Shown here: piece by piece, positions 54,830 through 63,391 of the stretch | How the letters are laid out: every line of letters starts with the position of its first letter | Numbering within the stretch: the stretch's first letter is position 1 | Assembly: GCF_003813775.1 (NCBI RefSeq) | Contig: NZ_RPDH01000002.1 | Coordinates: forward strand, 992,001-1,056,000 | From: Chitinophaga lutea | GTDB lineage: Bacteria; Bacteroidota; Bacteroidia; Chitinophagales; Chitinophagaceae | DNA: 64,000 nucleotides | Direction of reading: 5' to 3' | Translations under genes and position numbers: made by a program | The notes under the pieces: generated by a model | What the model was told of the DNA's origin: nothing | The model's input: only the letters and a program-made list of their open reading frames with translations | Database searches by the model: none

Positions 54830-55704
54830 TGCAGGAAATGCCGTAAGGCTTTGTAGTAATTCTCGAATCCCTGCGGGGCGGTGCTGAGATAGAGATACGG
54901 CTCGATCAGCTCCAGTTCCATCAGGTAAAACTCGTCGTCGCGGATGAGGCCGTCCACGCGGGCGTACAGCGTATCCGCCCCGAAACGGCGCACGTATTCC
55001 GCCGCTTTTTCTTCAAACGCCGCGGTGGATGCCGCCGTCCGGAAGGTACCGCCGTGATAGTGCTGTACCCGGAAATCCCCGTCCTTCGGCACCTTCAGCA
55101 AACTGTGACTGAACTGCCCGCCGAAAAACAGGAAAGACCATTCGCCCTGTTCCACTTCGGGCAGGTAAGGCTGCGCGAGATAGTCTTCTTCTGCGATCAG
55201 GGCGTACACTTCCGCTTGCCGGGCCGTTACTTCATCCTGCGGCAGCAGCAGCGTGTTTTTAGCGCCGGCGCTGACGCAGGGTTTCACCACGATCTTGTCC
55301 GTGTTCCATTGCGTGTATAACGCCGCCAGGTCGGGGCGGCTGCCCCGCGGCAATAATACCGTGGGTATCACGGGCAGGCCGCTGCCGGCTATTTCAACGA
55401 GGTATTTTTTGTTGCTGTTCCAGATCACGCGGTCGGGACTGTTCAGCACCCGCACGCCCTGTTGTTCCATCGCCCGCAGCCAGGCATAAAATGCATCCGG
55501 CTGCTCGTGGTAATCCCAGGGCGATTTCAGGATGGCCGCGTCGAAGGCCGTCCATTCCGCGGCGGGGTTGTTCCACACCACCATTTCCACGGCCAGCCCT
55601 TTGTCCTGTAACCATGCCTGCAGCTGCGTGTCTTCATTATCGTTCACGCCGGCCGAATATTTCTCCTGTACCTGGTAGGTCACCAGTGCGATCTTTTTTG
55701 CCAT
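54826..55704 (-). CDS. ATP-grasp domain protein
   Basis: This 292-residue enzyme is of the glutathione-synthetase/RimK-like ATP-grasp fold, with a preATP-grasp N-domain (about 1-95), WNSNKKYLVEIAGSGLPVIPT and DKIVVKPCVSAGAKNT (ATP-binding), and RVDGLIRDDEFYLMELELIEPYLYL (Mg-binding Glu). It joins a carboxylate to an amine or thiol; the substrate is unknown. It sits inside the alkylation-repair operon, an unusual companion. The ATG at 55704 is chosen over a TTG upstream. Confidence 0.87.
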   Translation of the reverse strand: MAKKIALVTYQVQEKYSAGVNDNEDTQLQAWLQDKGLAVEMVVWNNPAAEWTAFDAAILKSPWDYHEQPDAFYAWLRAMEQQGVRVLNSPDRVIWNSNKKYLVEIAGSGLPVIPTVLLPRGSRPDLAALYTQWNTDKIVVKPCVSAGAKNTLLLPQDEVTARQAEVYALIAEEDYLAQPYLPEVEQGEWSFLFFGGQFSHSLLKVPKDGDFRVQHYHGGTFRTAASTAAFEEKAAEYVRRFGADTLYARVDGLIRDDEFYLMELELIEPYLYLSTAPQGFENYYKALRHFLQ

Positions 55705-55729
55705 TGTATCCTGCTTTGGCTGCAAGTTA

Positions 55730-56443
55730 TCAACTTAATCCGTCATGAAAAATTATGCCCATGCTGTGGCGCCGGCCGCTGTGCAGCGGGCTGACGCCGT
55801 GTTTCATGTTCACCCGGTAGTATCCCCGGCTGCCTTTGGCCGCCCGGAAGTTGGTGGTGAAGATCACCATGTCGCCCAGCGCGGGTTTCAGCACATTGGC
55901 TTTCGATTGCGCGCGGGGGATCTGTTCCGTGATCACGAACTCGCCGCCCGTAAAGTCTTCGTCCGGTTCGTTGAGCATGAACACCATCTGCATGGGGAAA
56001 AACACTTCCCCGTAGAGGTCCTGGTGCAGGGTATTGAAACCGCCTTCCCCGTATTTGAGGATCAGCACGGTGGGTTTGGTTTGTCCTTTTTCCTCGCACA
56101 ACTGTTTCATGGCCGCGTGGGTGGGCGGAAAGCGCGTGTCGATACCCAGTTCCTGCATCCACTGGTTGGCCACCGGCGCAATGTGCTGGTACACGTTTTC
56201 GCGGAGGCTGGTGATGATATGCGGCAAGGGGTAACGGAAATATTTGTACTCCCCGCTGCCGAAGCGGTACCGTTCCATGTTGATGGTTTTGCGGTAGGTG
56301 TCGTCCGCGTCGTATTCCGCGATCAGCTGTTCGCACTCGTGTTTGTAGAGGATTTTCCTGATGATTGCAAAGCCGTTGTCGTGCAGCGCTTTGTTGATCT
56401 CCGGCCAATTCTGTTCCGTTATTCTTTCTTTGATCGTTTTCAT
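55730..56443 (-). CDS. 2OG-Fe(II) oxygenase (prolyl-hydroxylase-like)
   Basis: The 237-residue enzyme has the double-stranded beta-helix of 2-oxoglutarate oxygenases: HQDLYGEVFFPMQMVFML (His-x-Asp), a TGGEFVITEQ strand and the distal KHGVSPLHSGRRHSMG (His and Arg). The N-terminal region (FAIIRKILYKHECEQLI) fits the family. The substrate is unknown; in this operon it could act on alkylated nucleic acid or protein. The start at 56443 overlaps the ada stop by 4 bases; the frame stays open upstream but as a shadow of ada. Confidence 0.88.
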   Translation of the reverse strand: MKTIKERITEQNWPEINKALHDNGFAIIRKILYKHECEQLIAEYDADDTYRKTINMERYRFGSGEYKYFRYPLPHIITSLRENVYQHIAPVANQWMQELGIDTRFPPTHAAMKQLCEEKGQTKPTVLILKYGEGGFNTLHQDLYGEVFFPMQMVFMLNEPDEDFTGGEFVITEQIPRAQSKANVLKPALGDMVIFTTNFRAAKGSRGYYRVNMKHGVSPLHSGRRHSMGIIFHDGLS

Positions 56444-57294
56444 GCATTGTCTTTTTGCTGCCGGGCTGCTTCCCAGCCGATGATGGCGTTTTTCCGGATG
56501 CTGCCCCAGTGGTATTCGCCGATTTCGCCGTTGGCTTTGATCACGCGGTGGCAGGGAATGAGAAAGGCGACGGGGTTGTTGCCCACGGCCGTGCCGGCGG
56601 CGCGGAAGGCCCCTTCGTGGCCCGCGCGGCGGGCGAGGTCCGCATACGTGGTGAGACCGCCCGGCGGTACTTTCAGCAGCGTGTCCCATACCTTGATCTG
56701 GAAATCCGTGCCCTTGAGGTGCAGCTTGATCTCGTCGAGGCGGCTCCAGTCCTGGCTGAATACGAACAGCGCGTTCTGCTGTATCATGTCCACCCGCTGG
56801 TGATACTGCGCATTCGGGAACACCGCCTTCAGCTGTGCGAAAGCCGGCTCCTCCCCTTCGTCCGCAAACGCCATGTGGCAGATGCCCTTATCCGTGGAAG
56901 CCACGATCACCGCACCGAACGGCGTATCGGCAAAAGAGTAATTGATGTGCAGCGACGCGCCGCCGTTTTTGTATTCGCCCGGCGTCATGCCCTCTATCTT
57001 GATGAACAGGTCGTACAGCCGGCCCGTGCCCGACAGGCCCGTTTCAAAGGCCGTATCGAAGAGCGAGGCGCCCGTGTTCTTGAGGATTTCCTTCGCATGT
57101 TCCACGCTGAGGTATTGCAAAAACTGCTTCGGCGTAACGCCGGCCCATTGCTGGAACATCCGCTGAAAATGGAAAGGGCTCAGGTGCACGTGCTCCGCCA
57201 CTTCTTCCAGCCGCGGCTGCGCTTTAAAGTTTTCCTTAAAGAAGCCGATGGCCGATGCGATCCGTTTATAATCCAGTTCCTGTTGTGTTTCCAT
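56440..57294 (-). CDS. ada: Ada-like AraC HTH plus O6-methylguanine-DNA methyltransferase
   Basis: The 284-residue protein joins an AraC-type HTH (about 8-108) to a DNA-alkyltransferase domain. The latter has the active-site motif LIPCHRVIKANG (Cys248) and the DNA-binding KVWDTLLKVPPGGLTTYADLA. Compared with E. coli Ada the N-terminal zinc/methylphosphotriester domain is missing; a separate gene at 58002 encodes a version of it. It is probably both repair enzyme and activator of this operon. Confidence 0.93.
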   Translation of the reverse strand: METQQELDYKRIASAIGFFKENFKAQPRLEEVAEHVHLSPFHFQRMFQQWAGVTPKQFLQYLSVEHAKEILKNTGASLFDTAFETGLSGTGRLYDLFIKIEGMTPGEYKNGGASLHINYSFADTPFGAVIVASTDKGICHMAFADEGEEPAFAQLKAVFPNAQYHQRVDMIQQNALFVFSQDWSRLDEIKLHLKGTDFQIKVWDTLLKVPPGGLTTYADLARRAGHEGAFRAAGTAVGNNPVAFLIPCHRVIKANGEIGEYHWGSIRKNAIIGWEAARQQKDNA

Positions 57295-57313
57295 GATGCC
57301 TGATTTTAACGCA

Positions 57314-57967
57314 CTACAAAATTAACGCAGCCTGTTTTGCCGGGAAACCCGCTTCTTGCGGTGTTGCTTCCATGGAGAGCAGCTGCTGTTTGCGCGCCGG
57401 TCCCCAGAAGTACCCTTCAAACTGCCCGTTACTGCGTACCGCGCGGTGGCAGGGAATGAGGTAACCCACAGGATTGTCCCCTACCGCTGTGCCCGCCGCC
57501 CTGGCCATCTTTGAGCCGCCGCCGAGGGCGCTGTAAGTAGTGAGCCCGCCGGGCGGGATGTGCAGCAGTTTCTCCCAGACGGACCATTGGAACGCCGTGC
57601 CTTTTACGTGCAGGTGCAGCGGCAATCCCGGCGTGCCGGGGTTGTTGAACCATTGCACCGCTTCGCGCTGGAATGCGTCCGTATGCCGGTCGAGCACCGC
57701 TTTCGGATAACGGCGGCGCAGGTCGGCTATGGCAATATCGCTATTATTGTCGGTAAACCCCGCATAACAGATGCCTTTGGACGTGGAGGCCAGCAGTATT
57801 TCACCCAGCGCCGTTTTGTGCGTGCTGCAGTGAATGGCCAGGCCCGCTTCTTCTTCCCGCCGCATTTTTTCGATCACCACCCCGCTGCTGAAAGCTGCAT
57901 CCGGCACCGTGTTGCGGATGCGGCGGAGCATGGCGGCCGGTTGTAAAGTTGCTTCGTTCGTTTTCAT
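57314..57967 (-). CDS. Second O6-methylguanine-DNA methyltransferase
   Basis: The 217-residue protein has the alkyltransferase core (about 52-205) with SVWEKLLHIPPGGLTTYSALG and active-site LIPCHRAVRSNG (Cys173), but no HTH. It is clearly related to the C-terminal half of the neighbouring Ada-like protein (both carry PPGGLTTY, AAGTAVG.NPV and IPCHR). This suggests an in-place duplication with loss of the AraC part. The N-terminal 45 residues match nothing I know. Confidence 0.92.
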   Translation of the reverse strand: MKTNEATLQPAAMLRRIRNTVPDAAFSSGVVIEKMRREEEAGLAIHCSTHKTALGEILLASTSKGICYAGFTDNNSDIAIADLRRRYPKAVLDRHTDAFQREAVQWFNNPGTPGLPLHLHVKGTAFQWSVWEKLLHIPPGGLTTYSALGGGSKMARAAGTAVGDNPVGYLIPCHRAVRSNGQFEGYFWGPARKQQLLSMEATPQEAGFPAKQAALIL

Positions 57968-58001
57968 GTGATGAATATTTTATACCACAAAATTATGTTG
58001 A

Positions 58002-58283
58002 TCAATGCCCGCGTTCAACCCGTTTCTTGCTTGCCTTCCACTGCCGGTATTTTTCCGGGAGGCAGGCGCCGCAGGGGCGGTAGCCATGGGCCAGGGCTTC
58101 GTTTTCGTCCGTAAAGAACACCCGGTTCTCCACCTTCATGCGTTTGCCCGAACGGCAGTGCAGCAGGCCGTAAATCCCGCCTTTTTTATACCCGCCCAGT
58201 GTCACAGCGCCGGCGCGGATCAGCGAAGACAGCTTCCGGTGGCGGTTTTCATTATTGTTGCCCAGTTCGATGTGATGATACAT
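58002..58283 (-). CDS. Stand-alone Ada metal-binding-domain-like protein
   Basis: The 93-residue protein resembles the N-terminal zinc domain of Ada: SGKRMKVENRVFFTDENEAL and GYRPCGACLPEKYRQWK. Cysteines at 43, 71 and 74 align with three of Ada's four zinc ligands; the fourth position is Lys, so the metal site or methyl acceptor may differ. The ATG at 58283 starts the conserved MYHHIELG; the longer frame adds unlikely residues. It is the first gene of the operon. Confidence 0.85.
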   Translation of the reverse strand: MYHHIELGNNNENRHRKLSSLIRAGAVTLGGYKKGGIYGLLHCRSGKRMKVENRVFFTDENEALAHGYRPCGACLPEKYRQWKASKKRVERGH

Positions 58284-58427
58284 AACCCGGCAAAGTAACT
58301 GCGATAGAAGGGAACCGCCAACCCGGTTCTTGCGATAGCCCGGATGGGCCAGAATTTCCATTTTCAGTAAAAAACGGATGAACAGATTATCCTCTATGTG
58401 GCTGACCTTCAGTGATTATTTTTTGAC

Positions 58428-59174
58428 ATGGAATTAACGGAAGCCATCAGGCAGCAAACTATACATATACAGGAAAAGATCCGGCGCGCCTGCATCCGAT
58501 GCGGGCGCCGGCCGGATGAAGTGCAGCTGCTCCTGGCCACCAAAACCGTGCCCCCCGAAAACATCCGCGCCGCCATTGCCGCCGGCGCAAGGCTCATCGG
58601 GGAAAACAAGGTACAGGAGCTGCGGGACAAAGATGCCGCCCTGCAAGGGCTGGACATCGAGCGCCATTTCATCGGCCACCTGCAAAGCAACAAGGTAAAA
58701 GATGTATTGAAATACGCCGGCTGCATCCAGTCCGTAGACCGCATCAGCATCGCCGAGCAGCTCGACCGGCGTTTGCAGGCCGAAGGCCGCGGGCTTGACA
58801 TCTACGTGCAGGTGAACACCTCCGCCGAAGACAGCAAATTCGGCATCGCGCCCGCCGAAGCCGTCGATTTTATCAAAGCCCTGCGCCCCTTCCGGTCGCT
58901 GCGCCTAAAGGGCCTGATGACCATCGGCCTGCTGGACGCCGACCCCGAATGGCGGCGGCCTTCCTTACGCCAGCTGCGCCTGGTGCGCAACAAAATCATG
59001 CGCGAAGGGATTGAGGGTATCGGTGAACTGGGTTTATCGATGGGCATGAGCGGCGATATGGAAATGGCGATCGAAGAAGGCGCCACCCTGGTGCGCATCG
59101 GCACCGCTATTTTCGGCAACCGCATACCCGGCAAAGAAGTGTGGGATGAAACAGCGGCAGCCAATTCTCATTGA
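58428..59174 (+). CDS. yggS: YggS-family PLP homeostasis protein
   Basis: The 248-residue pyridoxal-phosphate-binding TIM-barrel protein has the PLP lysine in LLLATKTVPPENI (Lys39), HFIGHLQSNKVKDVL, VNTSAEDSKFGI and the phosphate-binding end LSMGMSGDMEMAIEEGATLVRIG then IFG. It buffers PLP and amino-acid pools. It stands alone and ends in a strong terminator. Confidence 0.96.
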   Translation: MELTEAIRQQTIHIQEKIRRACIRCGRRPDEVQLLLATKTVPPENIRAAIAAGARLIGENKVQELRDKDAALQGLDIERHFIGHLQSNKVKDVLKYAGCIQSVDRISIAEQLDRRLQAEGRGLDIYVQVNTSAEDSKFGIAPAEAVDFIKALRPFRSLRLKGLMTIGLLDADPEWRRPSLRQLRLVRNKIMREGIEGIGELGLSMGMSGDMEMAIEEGATLVRIGTAIFGNRIPGKEVWDETAAANSH

Positions 59175-59201
59175 GTGTAGTGCACAGGTGTGATAAAACA
59201 A

Positions 59202-59232
59202 AAAAGGACCGGCGCCTATTGCCGGTCCTTTT
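59202..59232 (+). terminator. Intrinsic terminator of yggS
   Basis: AAAAGGACCGGC and GCCGGTCCTTTT form a perfect 12-bp stem with a 7-base loop, 27 bp after the yggS stop. Confidence 0.9.
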
Positions 59233-59322
59233 GGTATGTGGAGGTTTCTTTTATGTTGGAGTGATTTCAGGTTCTTTTAGTATGTGGTAGTTTCTTTTAT
59301 GGTGGAGTGTTCCGGTTATTTC
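59233..59322. repeat. Short imperfect direct repeat
   Basis: TATGTGGAGGTTTCTTTTAT near 59235 and TATGTGGTAGTTTCTTTTAT near 59281 head two units of about 46 bp that also share TGGAGTG. The 265-bp gap between yggS and the methyltransferase contains no gene. Confidence 0.5.
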
Positions 59323-59439
59323 GTGCTGAAGTATTCCGGGATAAGATATTTTAGGTTAAAGGCCGCTTTGAGGCACTCCCGAAGTTCCGGCCGGCAGGAG
59401 CAGTTAAGCTGGGAATTTTCACATTGTAACAAGTCGTTC

Positions 59440-60234
59440 TCAGAGAACACCCTGCACATCCGTCAGTTTCATAATCATCTGCTGCGCTGAGGCCGCTATC
59501 CACGCATCGTATTCGTCGATGGCGGTGAGGCGCTCCTCCTCTGTTACATACCCGCTTTCCACCATCTGTTGCCCCCGCGATTCCGCTACCACCGACCAGA
59601 TGCGCACCTTGGCTGTGAAGTTCTCCGCGCCCCTTGTATACACCTCATCAGCCGGCAGGCTCACCACATCCCGGAAGCCTGCTTTGCGGAAGAGCTCCGG
59701 CAGGTGGAGGGCGATTTCATTGTCCATGCCCGCATCGGCGCGCCATTGGAGAAAAGCCTGGTAGAATTGCCGCATGCTCTGCGGTGGTGACGGCTGCCAT
59801 TCCAGGGCTACGTGGTTGTAATCCAGCACGGACACCTTTCCGCCCGGCGCCAGCAGGCTTTTGAATTTCAATAACGCCTCGTAGGGATTGCCGAGCCATT
59901 GCAGCACGCGGGCCGATACGATGAGATCGAATTTTTCCACCGGTTCGTACTGGAACAGGTCGGCCCGGAGGAGCTGCAGGTTGGTGATGTCCGCATGGTC
60001 CGATTGTCCTTTTGCGATGAGGTGGTCGCTGCTGTCGATGCCTACCGCCGTTCCGGTGGGGCCTGTGGCCTTGGCGAGTCCCGCGGTGATGGCGCCCGTG
60101 CCGCAACCTACGTCGAGGATGCGCATGCCGGGTTTGATGCTGGGAATGATGGTGGCGTAGCTGTTTTCGAGGCTGCGGGCATCGAGGATGACGGAGGTGC
60201 CTTTCGGCATTTTGGCGCGGTCTATGGAGGACAT
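59440..60234 (-). CDS. Class I SAM-dependent methyltransferase
   Basis: The 264-residue protein has a Rossmann methyltransferase domain (about 30-140): ILDVGCGTGAITAGLA (SAM-binding motif I), VGIDSSDHLIAKG (acidic end of strand 2), DLIVSARVLQWLGNP and LAPGGKVSVLDYN. The C-terminal part (about 150-264) is helical. The substrate is unknown; ubiquinone/small-molecule methylases are the nearest style. The ATG at 60234 gives the usual length. Confidence 0.9.
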   Translation of the reverse strand: MSSIDRAKMPKGTSVILDARSLENSYATIIPSIKPGMRILDVGCGTGAITAGLAKATGPTGTAVGIDSSDHLIAKGQSDHADITNLQLLRADLFQYEPVEKFDLIVSARVLQWLGNPYEALLKFKSLLAPGGKVSVLDYNHVALEWQPSPPQSMRQFYQAFLQWRADAGMDNEIALHLPELFRKAGFRDVVSLPADEVYTRGAENFTAKVRIWSVVAESRGQQMVESGYVTEEERLTAIDEYDAWIAASAQQMIMKLTDVQGVL

Positions 60235-60454
60235 GAGGTGTTTTATTGGCCTGAAAGTAGGTAATTTTCGGGGAAGGTGGGTGATTCGGGGTAGTGAAGC
60301 CTTCTGCTGACGGGTAATCATCGGGGAAGTGCGTTCTTCTGCTGGACGGCAGAGGTAAAAACAAGCCGAAGCTGCAGCATTTGACGCAAGTAACTGGGAC
60401 TTTAAGGATGAAATCGATTTTTTTGAAAATATTTGGTAGATTCGTTGCTACCAT

Positions 60455-60527
<73 letters not shown>

Positions 60528-60537
60528 CAGGAATACG

Positions 60538-60574
60538 AAAGGCTTCAGAACAGGTTTGTTTTGAAGCCTTTTTT
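60538..60574 (+). terminator. Terminator of the tRNA gene
   Basis: AAAGGCTTCA and TGAAGCCTTT form a perfect 10-bp stem followed by further T residues, 11 bp past the tRNA end. Confidence 0.88.
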
Positions 60575-60656
60575 GGTTTGATTGTGTAATTACCACACCA
60601 TAACTGGCCGTAGGCATCAGCCAAACTTATTAATAGACGTTTCAAACTATAACGAC

Positions 60657-60839
60657 ATGGGATACATTAGAGAACCGAAGGGGGTTGATTTTGTGGTAGA
60701 TCCTAAACCTTTGACAGAGAAAGACAGAGGAATTATCAGCGAAATCATTGCCTACTATAAGGCAACTGGTCGTAAGAAACGTATTGCTGTTAGAAATCGT
60801 ACCGCTGGCACTATTAAAAAGCAGAAAGCTAAACACTGA
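60657..60839 (+). CDS. Small basic hypothetical protein
   Basis: The 60-residue protein starts MGYIREPKGVDFVVDPKPLT, has a helical middle (EKDRGIISEIIAYYKATG) and a strongly basic tail (RKKRIAVRNRT then KKQKAKH). Small proteins with this opening occur in Bacteroidota, but I know no function. The ATG at 60657 is the sensible start. It is the first gene after the tRNA, at the beginning of the AT-rich region. Confidence 0.65.
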   Translation: MGYIREPKGVDFVVDPKPLTEKDRGIISEIIAYYKATGRKKRIAVRNRTAGTIKKQKAKH

Positions 60840-60895
60840 TCAACACTGCATGGTAAAAGTTAGAGCGTTCTATTTGCCATGCGAAGGGCATGATA

Positions 60896-61327
60896 CTATT
60901 CGATTACTTCAAAGGAAAACTTCCTGTTACTCTTTTGTACTAACTCCCAGGTAGTTCCAGTGTGAATATTTAGTAGATAACAATCGCTCAAAGTCCCGCC
61001 TCCTAGCCAGAGCTGGTAGTTTATCTTATCGGGCACAGTATTATTTTCCTCCGAATGGTTTACAGGAATTTCTACAAATACAGTTTTGGGTTCATTAGGC
61101 AAGGTGACAATGATTTCCACTTTTCCAACATACTTGTCAAGTCTGAATGTATAGATTGATGAAATTTCAGACTGCACGATTTCATAACGTCCGCCGCTCG
61201 TAGAAGATTTAACGGCTTGATGTCTTTCCTGAGAATAGCCATTGAGACTGTACACCAGAAGCAATGCAAATAGGGCATTTTTCACTATGAAACTATTTAG
61301 CGACAAGATACATTTTTGCTTGAACAT
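60896..61327 (-). CDS. Secreted hypothetical protein
   Basis: The 143-residue protein has an N-terminal hydrophobic stretch KNALFALLLVYSLNGYSQ typical of a signal peptide. An ATG at 61327 adds 14 residues before it, while a GTG just before KNAL would give a shorter, cleaner signal. The mature part is beta-rich (YEIVQSEISSIYTFRLDKYV, VEIIVTLPNEPKTVFVEIPV). No family was recognised. Confidence 0.6.
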   Translation of the reverse strand: MFKQKCILSLNSFIVKNALFALLLVYSLNGYSQERHQAVKSSTSGGRYEIVQSEISSIYTFRLDKYVGKVEIIVTLPNEPKTVFVEIPVNHSEENNTVPDKINYQLWLGGGTLSDCYLLNIHTGTTWELVQKSNRKFSFEVIE

Positions 61328-61377
61328 AAATGTACCCAGATAATTTATCAAAACTCAAACAAATCTTATGAGTGTGG

Positions 61378-61932
61378 CTACCAGTTCTCGGATGAAAACC
61401 CTGCGGAGCCCTTCATTGTTGCTTTCATTTCAGCAATAAAGCGCTCAGCATGTGCAGCAGTCTCCGTTTTTATTTTCTCCCAACTCTTTCGTGGCATGTA
61501 CAGCCCGCCACATGCAGGTTTGTCATTTTCAAGAGCTCCACCGGTAAATGAACTATTTATACGGTCCTCGTGGACAAAATCAGTAACTGAATATCTATAC
61601 CTTCCGTCTTTACATTGGATCGTAAATTTGAACGCGACCCGGCCGCCGTGGCTTTTATTTAAGGGATTGATAAAGTTCCTTGGCATGAGCGCTTTCGTAA
61701 CAATAGTGGTAGTGTTTCCATCTTCTAGCTTGGTGACGTCAGATGCTGAATTGAACGCATTCGCGACGAAAAGTCTCGCGCGTGAGTAAAGTGTACCTGC
61801 ATTGACTGAGTCTGTTGTAACAACCTCGGAATATTCTACTATCCCTTCTTTGTTTATAGGTAGTTTGCCATTGCCGTTTTGAGCAAATACAGTGGCCGGC
61901 ATCAGGAGGAAAAGAAATAACCAGTTTTTCAT
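61378..61932 (-). CDS. DUF4468-like secreted protein
   Basis: The 184-residue protein has a signal peptide (MKNWLFLFLLMPATVFAQ). The single domain is of DUF4468 style: EGIVEYSEVVTTDSVNAGTLY, RARLFVANAF, GGRVAFKFTIQCKDGRYRYSVTDF. DUF4468 is common in Bacteroidota exported proteins and has no known activity. It lies 51 bp upstream of the other secreted protein, in the same direction. Confidence 0.8.
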   Translation of the reverse strand: MKNWLFLFLLMPATVFAQNGNGKLPINKEGIVEYSEVVTTDSVNAGTLYSRARLFVANAFNSASDVTKLEDGNTTTIVTKALMPRNFINPLNKSHGGRVAFKFTIQCKDGRYRYSVTDFVHEDRINSSFTGGALENDKPACGGLYMPRKSWEKIKTETAAHAERFIAEMKATMKGSAGFSSENW

Positions 61933-62095
61933 AGCATCGGGTTTGACGGCCCAAATTACCATTTTCTGCGGACGCAAGAGACACTATACATAACACACTA
62001 AAAATCAACGAAATACTTAAAACCTAATCTGCGTCTTCCCTGTCAAAAAGAAAATGAGACTGCAAAGACGCCGAATTGTCGTTAACAATATTAGA

Positions 62096-62612
62096 TCATG
62101 TAGAATGTCTGTCGTTTTCTGCGGAATGAATTTCACCCAAAATATCATCCAATTTTGTTACTCGTGTATATTTTCCTAAAGCCAGGATCAATTTTTTTGA
62201 GTTTTAGACTAATATTCTGAATCTCCCCATAAGCCCTCATGAGCGGGTCATCAAGGCCTTCAAATAATGTAGAAAATGATAAGGCAGTTGAATCTCTGTC
62301 TTCTAATGCAGAATCAAAATATTCTTGGGGATCTCTAAAATGCCATCTCGTTTTGGATTCTCCCCAATATTGTGTTATACACAAGTTATTAGTAAGGCGT
62401 CTAAGAGTATTCAAATGGTCTGGTATGTAACCTGGATTCTTTAGATACCCTCTAACCAGGTCGCTAATATGAGCATTTGAATAAACCGCAGCAATCCTCT
62501 TGTCCTGAATTAATACTTCTAATTCAGATAACTGTTCTTTTAAAGGGGAAGATTGCTCACCCACCTTTTCCATTTTGTTGAACACATTCCAGTCCAAATA
62601 GACAATTTTCAT
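62096..62612 (-). pseudogene. PIN-like domain protein with frameshift at a 7-base homopolymer
   Basis: The main frame starts at 62612 (MKIVYLDWNVFNKME), with an acidic Asp7 as in PIN-type nucleases, and stops after 155 residues. Shifting by one base at the T7 run 62192-62198 (A7 on the coding strand) continues as LILALGKYTRVTKLDDILGE, then IHSAENDRHST and a stop at 62096-62098. That reads as natural protein. Either a real frameshift inactivates the last ~25 residues or one base is a sequencing error. Nuclease activity is inferred from the N-terminal strand only. Confidence 0.55.
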
Positions 62613-62662
62613 GAGGGTGAATTTAGATGTTCAATGAGGTGAAAAGTTAGTAATACTAAAAA

Positions 62663-63388
62663 TTAAAAATCCTCAACCAACTCAATACCCGGCATATCAT
62701 CATATGTTCTCCCATTAAGTACTCTGCCAGATTTCTTCTTATTAACGCCACCCCATTGTTTGAAAAAGAATTTAACATCTGCCTTTTCACACTGAGCTTG
62801 TATGTCCAGGACCCATTCAACATCCATCGGTCTGGCCTTTCTCCCACTTTCTCCGCCGACAATCACCCAATCAATACCTTTCAAATTGATTTTTGGAATT
62901 GGACCAATTAAAGGCTCACAGGAAAGAAATTTAATTCTGGCTTTGGTCTTCCTAAGATCGTTTACCCGCTCAACAACCCTGCTATCTTCAACAGACACCC
63001 CCATCCATATATTATGCGACCATTTAAGTTCTTTGCTATATTTAAGAAGTATATCAGACCGCTTTGTCAGCACCTGGAAAACGTGTTGCGGGTTATCATT
63101 CATCACATGGAAAACTTTCTTTATAAATTCTAATGGTACATCTTTATGAAAAAGGTCACTCATTGAATTAACGAAAACTATCTTAGGACTCTTCCAGGAA
63201 TACGGGATATTGATAGCGTCTTCATGGAGGCTCAGTTTAAATGCATCCTTATACTTATCAATCCCCATAGCTTGCAGTCTTTTGGCCATAACCTCCGCAT
63301 AGCAATATTTACATCCCGCTGAAATCTTATCGCAACCCGTTGTAGGATTCCACGTCATTTCAGTCCATTCTATTCTTGAAGATGCCAT
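62663..63388 (-). CDS. DUF5131 (phage Gp37/Gp68, three-Cys-motif) family protein
   Basis: The 241-residue protein has the three-cysteine signature near the start, MTWNPTTGCDKISAGCKYCYAE (Cys19, 25, 28). Family blocks IVFVNSMSDLFHKDVP, VFQVLTKRSD, WMGVSVEDSRVVERVNDL, FLSCEPLIGPI and VIVGGESG follow. The C-x5-C-x2-C motif and TIM-like blocks suggest a radical-SAM-related metal site. The family is found in phages and mobile regions and is genetically paired with TcmP, as here (3-bp gap). Confidence 0.93.
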   Translation of the reverse strand: MASSRIEWTEMTWNPTTGCDKISAGCKYCYAEVMAKRLQAMGIDKYKDAFKLSLHEDAINIPYSWKSPKIVFVNSMSDLFHKDVPLEFIKKVFHVMNDNPQHVFQVLTKRSDILLKYSKELKWSHNIWMGVSVEDSRVVERVNDLRKTKARIKFLSCEPLIGPIPKINLKGIDWVIVGGESGRKARPMDVEWVLDIQAQCEKADVKFFFKQWGGVNKKKSGRVLNGRTYDDMPGIELVEDF

Positions 63389-63391
63389 ATT

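Noticed and set aside
55743..56447. 234-codon minus-strand frame overlapping the 2OG oxygenase
   Set aside because: Different frame of the same DNA; Arg/Gly/His-rich and lacking motifs, while the other frame has the complete oxygenase signature.
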